Made by a program: the position numbers and the translations under genes. Below, one piece after another: positions 58,713 through 64,000 of a DNA stretch of 64,000 bases. The notes under the pieces were generated by a model, which had not been told where the DNA came from, made no database searches, and saw only the letters and a list, made by a program, of their open reading frames with translations. The DNA comes from Enterovibrio gelatinilyticus (lineage in GTDB: Bacteria > Pseudomonadota > Gammaproteobacteria > Enterobacterales > Vibrionaceae), in NCBI RefSeq assembly GCF_028683095.1, contig NZ_JAJUBC010000027.1, positions 18,091-82,090 on the forward strand. The letters run 5' to 3'. Within the stretch, counting starts at the first letter, position 1. Every line of letters begins with the position of its first letter.

Positions 58713-59272
58713 CACCATTCCATCATGCTAGCTGGCACAAATTAAGTATTAACCATTAAAAATCACCAGGTTAGCAACATAATCACTCATTATTCATTAG
58801 CAATAAATCGCCTACTACACGCTTAACCATTAAATATTCTGACAGTGGTGTTTCACTATATATACAATATCGCTATATCGAGATAAAAATCGCTTTTAAT
58901 AATTCGTGAATTGAATAAAGATTAACCCATAGCGAAAACGCTGGCGAAGAAGTTGTCGTAACAGCTCACTGTATAAGTTGTACTGGTTATCTGTATTTTG
59001 TAGTAACAGATCATCAGGTTTGTTGTTGCAGTTATCTGTATTACTTCTTCGTTAGCAACTCTTTATCATTACGCGAAAGTCGGTTATTTACGATAATTCG
59101 ACCTTAAGTCTCATTGACTTAGCGCTTAATGCTAGATGACATGCAACACCAGAGTAAGTCATTGATTACTCGAATATTCACTGCCAACATTATTTACCTT
59201 TCATGACATTTTGGTAAGTAAACAAGGATGTTCTTTGCAATAAGCGAAACTTTAGATGCAACTTTGCATTAT
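58713..59272 (+). other. long AT-rich intergenic region, possible untranslated transcript
   Basis: 560 bp with no supported ORF between the GGDEF-EAL stop and a strong plus-strand terminator. It has repeated words (TTATCTGTATT at about 58988 and 59028) and short self-complementary stretches. It may encode a small RNA ending at the terminator, or a long 3' UTR. Confidence 0.4.
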
Positions 59273-59327
59273 GGACAGGTAAGGGTTATTTCTATGCGGA
59301 CTCTATCTTACCTGTCCTTTTTATTTT
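59273..59327 (+). terminator. strong plus-strand intrinsic terminator
   Basis: GGACAGGTAAG (59273-59283) and CTTACCTGTCC (59307-59317) form a perfect 11-bp stem, followed by TTTTTATTTT. It faces the plus strand and lies 560 bp past the nearest plus-strand gene. Confidence 0.8.
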
Positions 59328-59389
59328 CCATCACTCCACTTCAGAAAACTGCAATCACCAACCACACCCGTCCTGATAACTAGTTTAAT

Positions 59390-62300
59390 TTAATCAACAA
59401 TCAATTTTGACTGTATTAACATAGCATCAATAACGGAATTGCTAATTTGCTCGACTGTCATATTACTTGTATCGATTTGATATGCGGAAGCCATGTCATT
59501 GACGCTTAAGTTATCGAACACAATCTTTTGATTTACCACGCCATCACCATTCTTTGAGATGTCCAATCTGGCGAGACCATCACTATCCTCAACAATGCTG
59601 AGATATTGCTCAACGGTATCAATCGACTCACCTTGAAGAAGATCCGCTAGATTCAAGGTATCTTCCTGTGTGTTAAAGTCGCCAATATGATCAATTGCTG
59701 GCGATGCTCCTGTTCCCTCATCGCCGTTGAAATAGGCAAAAACATCTGCTCCTGCACCACCAATCAATAGATCGTTTCCACTACCGCCAGCGACAAAATC
59801 GTCACCGAACCCTAGATCGATGGTGTCATTCCCATCCCAACCAAATATTCGATCATTACCTCCGTTCGCAAGGATCACATCATCACTATTACCCCCTCGA
59901 ACGCTGTCATCACCTGCCGTGCCAAGGTAAGTGACATTGTCCATGTTGATGATATCCGAAAGACTTCCATCAGCCTCAGAGGTATAGAAATTGGTAATGG
60001 CGGCCTCAGACTCTGCAATAACAATAGTGACGTCTGTCGTGGTGCCATCTATTGCAGTCAATGTGATGACATCTTGGACACTCTGGTTATCCGGAATTGC
60101 ATTGAGGCGTGTTGGATCGACAGTGTACGTCCACACACCTTCTACCAGCACAATTGAACCGTAAAGCCCAACTTCCGTTGTGTTTGCAAAGACTGCCGCA
60201 GTCCCACTTGCACCCACAACAGACAGTGAGCCCGTTGCTTGTGATGGGACAGCTACAGACACTTGGTCATTAATGGTTTGACCGAGTGTGACTGTTGCGG
60301 TCTCACTTTCGTTGTTTAGCGAATTGACGGCCTTATAGGTGAACTCTGTTCCAGTGGTGTTAACACCTCCAGCTGAGATACTCGTAACGTTTAGGTTTGA
60401 ATTTACTGCGGCCGTTACGTAGAAGCGTATTTCATCAAACCCTTCAGTGTTGGTAATGTTAATGGTGGCGATTCCGTCACCTCCAGATGCTTCCCACAAG
60501 TTAGGGTAATCATATTCACCAACGATCTGTCCATCACGATAAACAATGGCGTGTGCTTGCCCATTTGCTGGACGGGTGTTTGAGAAATTCCCATAGGCGC
60601 TACTTACAACGATATTACTACTAGTGACATCTGTACTCCCCGTAAATTCGATCACCATGACTTCATTGAGGGATGAGGTTAATTCTCGGTCTGCACCCAC
60701 GCCTATACCAGCTTCACCGCTTTCAAATTCCCACGTGATATTGGCTGGCGTTATTGTACTGCTTGCATCTGGCTTCGTGCCGGAGAAGGTCCCGCCCGAC
60801 ACAGTAATCCCCTCTTTGACGATGGCGGTCTGTGTGGGACTTGTGACGTCACTAGCCTCGAAAGTGACTGACGGGCGGTCGGGTTCAAAAACAAAACCTG
60901 TGTCATCTGGCAGAACCTGATTCAGCACAACTGCAGTCTTGGCACCGCTGTCATTGAAGTAATACAGAATGCCATTACTAGGCAATGATGTGATTTGGAT
61001 GCGCGTTTCTAGTGAATCAGTTAAATCGGCATCATCCACAAGATCGGCTGTATGGGCATCGAGCGTGAAAGCAACATCGCCTGTTGTACTGTTCTCCACA
61101 AAGCCTGGGGATGCTGCATGTGGCGACAAGTCAACAATAATGCCACCTGTATTTTCACCTTGCACACTCAAATCAATAGCGGGCTGGTGACCGGTCACAT
61201 CAATGACAATGTTTTGCGTCGTGCCGTCTGTCGCCGTAAGTGTGAAGGAATCCTGTGTGGTTTTATCATCTGGGATATTGGCGGATTTGTCCTTATCTAA
61301 GGTGTATGTCCACGCGCCGTCAATCAAGGTTAATGAACCGTATGTTCCCTGGATAGTGGTGTTTTCGAAGCTAGGGTTGTCATTTGAATCGATATCCGAA
61401 ATGGCGATAACGCCTGACACTGTCACGCTCGAGTCGTCACTGTTGCTGCTTTCACTGTTGCCAAATGTCAGCTTGGTGGCGCTGACAACGCCATCACCAT
61501 CAACCAGATAATAACTCCCATCCTCCGTTTGAACGATCACAGGTGGAGTCCGATCGTTTACGATATCTGCGACATTGGTTTGGAAAACCAGTTTGCCATC
61601 CTGTGCAATGGTATAGAGGTCAACACCTTGGGTCGCATTTGGCATCACATAGACGGGTTCTCCATCTACGTAACCAGCAGAGGCAAAGTAATGCCCAGCG
61701 CCAGTCACCGTGTCGGTTAAGGTTAGCCCTCCCGCACTGCTGACTTCAAAAATGGATGCTTGATTGCTCGTATTATTGGAATAGATAGCATAGGTTCGGC
61801 CATCGCTGGTGTGGTAGAAGTTCACACTGTTGCTGACGCCCAGTGCGACTGCCGCAGTATCGACAAGGGTTAGCGCTCCTGTACTTTGATTAATGGAGAA
61901 TATTCTCACCTCATCATTAGATGCAGCAGCAAGAAAACTGTCGTAACTATCGTTTGTAAAGACATCGATGGAAGAGACACTTTCACCTGCAAAAATAAAC
62001 TCGTTGGCATTTACCATTTCACCCGTTTGCGCATCATACGTGAGCTTGGAAATGCCATCGGTACCTGGTCGCGTCACATAGATATAGTCTGTACCGTCAG
62101 CACCTTCGAACGTGACGTTTTCTCTTATATATTGCTGACCGTCTTGTCCATTGAGATTGGATATCCCTCCGTTTATGGAGAGTGTACCCGTATTAGAAAT
62201 ATTCCATGCCGTCAGTGAAGAACTGTTTTGCGACGTTACAAACAAGGTCGGTTGACCGTCAATAGTCGCGGCATTGGATTGGGTAAGCCCAGTGCCCAAT

Positions 62301-64000
62301 GATAATGCATTAATACCGAGTGCGATAAGATCAGCGGTGATATCGCCATCGGATGTTGTGACGACAGTTCCTGCATTCTGGTCATAGGTAATGCGGTCTG
62401 TTTCTGTCAGTGTCCCATCATCGTTAACACGTGAAATGATGGTGGAAACGCTGATTCCCCACTGCGTCGAGATGATGTAAGGCACACCATTCACAGTGGT
62501 GGTCGTTGTTGTCCAAGCAGGGTTTGAATTACTCGTGATAGCATCACTATTGGCATGAACGTTATTCGTTTCATCTGGATTGATACTGAATCCATTCACA
62601 TCGACACTACCCGTGAAATTCCCTGTCACGACAGCATCATCTTGTGTTCCAGTAACAGTGATAGAAATAACTTGAGGTGTACCATCTGTTGACGTCAAGG
62701 TGATGTTTTCTGTCACTTCTTGCCCATCATTCAGCATTTGTGCATTTTGGCTAAGGGTGTAAGTCCATTCGCCATTAGTCAGTGTTAGAGAGCCATAGGT
62801 TCCAACCACCGTCGTATTTGAAAACGTCAGTTCATTACCGCTGCCATCGAGAACCTGTAAAACACCAGAAACAGATTGAGGACCAATATCTTCAACCAAT
62901 GCTGCAATGTCGTCATCATTGATCGTGGTTTCGACCGCCGATGGGTTATCCGGCAACACTTCAAAGCCGCCGCCCGATGTGCCCGTCACCGAGACTTCAA
63001 ACACATCGTCGTCAGTGGTTTCAAGAATAGAATCATCCAGCGTTGCGACCGTGAAATCGGTCGACGTGGTGTTCGCCGCGATCACCACTTCTCGCGTCAC
63101 GGGGGTGACATCGCCATCTTCTGAGGTTTTGTGGCCGACAACCACTGTCACGGTTAAAGCTGTTGTGGGTGCTTCGCTAATGCTCAACGTGTAGCTGGCG
63201 TCTTCGCCTTCAACGACTTCAGAGTCACCCGTTAACGTCAGGGTCGGTTTATCCGTTGACGTGGTGTCTTCGTTGATCGTGGTTTCGACCGCCGACGGGT
63301 TATCCGGCAGCACTTCAAAGCCGCCGCCCGATGTGCCAGTGACCGACACTTCAAACACGTCATCATCATTGGTTTCGAGGATAGAGTCATCCAAGGTCGC
63401 CACGGTGAAATCGGTCGAGGTGGTGTTGGCGGCGATCACCACTTCTCGCGTCACGGGGGTGACATCGCCGTCTTCTGAGGTTTTGTGGCCGACAACCACT
63501 GTCACGGTTAAAGCTATTGTGGGTGCTTCGCTAATGGTCAACGTGTAGCTGGCTTCCGCGCCTTCAATCACTTCACTGTCACCTGTGAGTGTCAGGGTCG
63601 GTTTATCGGTGCCGGTCGTGTCTTCGTTGATCGTGGTTTCGACCGCTGCTGGGTTATCCGGCAGCACTTCAAAGCCGCCGCCCGATGTGCCGGTCACTGA
63701 CACTTCAAACACGTCATCGTCAGTGGTTTCAAGAATAGAATCATCCAGCGTTGCGACCGTGAAATTGGTCGACGTCGTATTCGCTGCGATCACCACTTCT
63801 CGCGTCACGGGGGTGACATCACCATCTTCCGAGGTTTTATGCCCAACAACCACTGTCACGGTTAAAGCTGTTGTGGGTGCTTCAGAGATACTGAGCGTGT
63901 ACGACGCTTCCGCACCTTCAATAACGGACGCATCACCTGTTAGGGTTAGTGTTGGTTTATCCGTTGACGTGGTGTCTTCGTTGATCGTGGTTTCGACCGC
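59390..64000 (-). CDS. giant VCBS/RTX adhesin, C-terminal part
   Basis: The 5' end lies beyond the right edge; about 1536 codons are visible. From N to C: tandem 118-residue Ig/Calx-beta-like repeats (nt 64000-62920); a VCBS domain (about 62890-62640); a seven-blade propeller-like segment (about 62530-61450); a second VCBS domain (about 61430-61200); an extracellular mixed-beta region (61180-60290); a third VCBS domain (about 60270-60010); RTX calcium repeats GGxGxD (GGNSDDVILANGGNDRIFGW, nt 59920-59740); and a C-terminal type I secretion signal region ending SKLIVD. It is predicted to be secreted by a type I system and to act in adhesion or biofilm. The secretion genes are not in this window. 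Confidence 0.9.
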   Translation of the reverse strand, partial: AVETTINEDTTSTDKPTLTLTGDASVIEGAEASYTLSISEAPTTALTVTVVVGHKTSEDGDVTPVTREVVIAANTTSTNFTVATLDDSILETTDDDVFEVSVTGTSGGGFEVLPDNPAAVETTINEDTTGTDKPTLTLTGDSEVIEGAEASYTLTISEAPTIALTVTVVVGHKTSEDGDVTPVTREVVIAANTTSTDFTVATLDDSILETNDDDVFEVSVTGTSGGGFEVLPDNPSAVETTINEDTTSTDKPTLTLTGDSEVVEGEDASYTLSISEAPTTALTVTVVVGHKTSEDGDVTPVTREVVIAANTTSTDFTVATLDDSILETTDDDVFEVSVTGTSGGGFEVLPDNPSAVETTINDDDIAALVEDIGPQSVSGVLQVLDGSGNELTFSNTTVVGTYGSLTLTNGEWTYTLSQNAQMLNDGQEVTENITLTSTDGTPQVISITVTGTQDDAVVTGNFTGSVDVNGFSINPDETNNVHANSDAITSNSNPAWTTTTTTVNGVPYIISTQWGISVSTIISRVNDDGTLTETDRITYDQNAGTVVTTSDGDITADLIALGINALSLGTGLTQSNAATIDGQPTLFVTSQNSSSLTAWNISNTGTLSINGGISNLNGQDGQQYIRENVTFEGADGTDYIYVTRPGTDGISKLTYDAQTGEMVNANEFIFAGESVSSIDVFTNDSYDSFLAAASNDEVRIFSINQSTGALTLVDTAAVALGVSNSVNFYHTSDGRTYAIYSNNTSNQASIFEVSSAGGLTLTDTVTGAGHYFASAGYVDGEPVYVMPNATQGVDLYTIAQDGKLVFQTNVADIVNDRTPPVIVQTEDGSYYLVDGDGVVSATKLTFGNSESSNSDDSSVTVSGVIAISDIDSNDNPSFENTTIQGTYGSLTLIDGAWTYTLDKDKSANIPDDKTTQDSFTLTATDGTTQNIVIDVTGHQPAIDLSVQGENTGGIIVDLSPHAASPGFVENSTTGDVAFTLDAHTADLVDDADLTDSLETRIQITSLPSNGILYYFNDSGAKTAVVLNQVLPDDTGFVFEPDRPSVTFEASDVTSPTQTAIVKEGITVSGGTFSGTKPDASSTITPANITWEFESGEAGIGVGADRELTSSLNEVMVIEFTGSTDVTSSNIVVSSAYGNFSNTRPANGQAHAIVYRDGQIVGEYDYPNLWEASGGDGIATINITNTEGFDEIRFYVTAAVNSNLNVTSISAGGVNTTGTEFTYKAVNSLNNESETATVTLGQTINDQVSVAVPSQATGSLSVVGASGTAAVFANTTEVGLYGSIVLVEGVWTYTVDPTRLNAIPDNQSVQDVITLTAIDGTTTDVTIVIAESEAAITNFYTSEADGSLSDIINMDNVTYLGTAGDDSVRGGNSDDVILANGGNDRIFGWDGNDTIDLGFGDDFVAGGSGNDLLIGGAGADVFAYFNGDEGTGASPAIDHIGDFNTQEDTLNLADLLQGESIDTVEQYLSIVEDSDGLARLDISKNGDGVVNQKIVFDNLSVNDMASAYQIDTSNMTVEQISNSVIDAMLIQSKLIVD
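62915..64000 (-). repeat. 354-bp tandem repeats in the adhesin gene
   Basis: The period is exactly 354 bp (118 codons): the word GATCGTGGTTTCGACCGC recurs at 62921, 63275, 63629 and 63983. At least three full units and the start of a fourth are present, nearly identical with scattered substitutions. More copies probably lie beyond the edge. Confidence 0.95.

Noticed and set aside
59114..59142. TTGACT with downstream AT-rich hexamers as a promoter for a putative RNA
   Set aside because: No acceptable -10 at 16-18 bp spacing; the RNA hypothesis rests on the terminator only.
62876..63548. Plus-strand frames of about 80-95 codons repeated opposite the adhesin gene
   Set aside because: They are antisense shadows of the 354-bp repeats, recurring with the same period.

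Overview
The window reads as a chromosomal segment of a marine gammaproteobacterium, most likely Vibrionaceae. Supporting signs are two CheV proteins, an OmpU/OmpC-type porin, many two-component and c-di-GMP proteins, an RTX/VCBS adhesin, moderate GC content and a long palindromic intergenic element ending in TATACCCAAACAACCTGA. This assignment is inference. No rRNA, tRNA, CRISPR array, integrase or insertion sequence was recognised.

Layout. 1-1.3 kb: 3' end of an Alg8-like family 2 glycosyltransferase, convergent with a small lipoprotein. 1.35-6.6 kb: SOS mutagenesis cassette imuA-imuB-dnaE2 behind a promoter overlapped by a perfect LexA box. 7.2-10.5 kb: DUF1800/DUF1501 gene pair. 10.55-16.3 kb: ribose catabolic cluster (rbsD, FucP-type symporter, DUF4432 epimerase-like protein, rbsK, rbsR) with a perfect LacI-family operator. 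This cluster is bracketed by decayed, same-strand fragments of a second dnaE2. 16.9-18.5 kb: DUF285 surface lipoprotein with sixteen 25-residue repeats. 18.7-24.5 kb: a NucS/DUF91-like protein, an unknown membrane protein, two divergent cheV genes and a coiled-coil protein. 24.6-34.3 kb: porin, then a sigma-54 activator divergent from a glycerol-type ABC operon (glpSTPQUV) with a -24/-12 promoter. 34.3-38.2 kb: hybrid sensor kinase divergent from a solute-binding protein and a PilZ protein. 38.2-44 kb: housekeeping and accessory genes (hpd, DUF2750, AraC regulator, DMT exporter, VOC protein, small membrane proteins) with the palindromic element forming the end of the araC-type gene. 44.2-55.1 kb: galactoside utilisation locus (divergent ABC importer, ATPase, GalR, GH36 alpha-galactosidase, GH2 beta-galactosidase) with a perfect GalR-type operator. 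55.2-58.7 kb: glutaredoxin-like protein and a solute-binding protein/GGDEF-EAL pair. 59.4-64 kb: C-terminal part of a giant repeat adhesin, running off the right edge.

The window combines sugar and polyol uptake modules (ribose, glycerol, galactosides), each with its own local regulator, with signalling modules that pair periplasmic binding proteins with cytoplasmic second-messenger or phosphorelay proteins. The strongest unexpected observations are the split dnaE2 pseudogene around the ribose cluster, the sigma-54 control of a glycerol ABC operon, the palindromic element supplying codons to a regulator, the 7-blade propeller-like segment inside the adhesin, and an orphan terminator suggesting an untranslated transcript near 59.3 kb.
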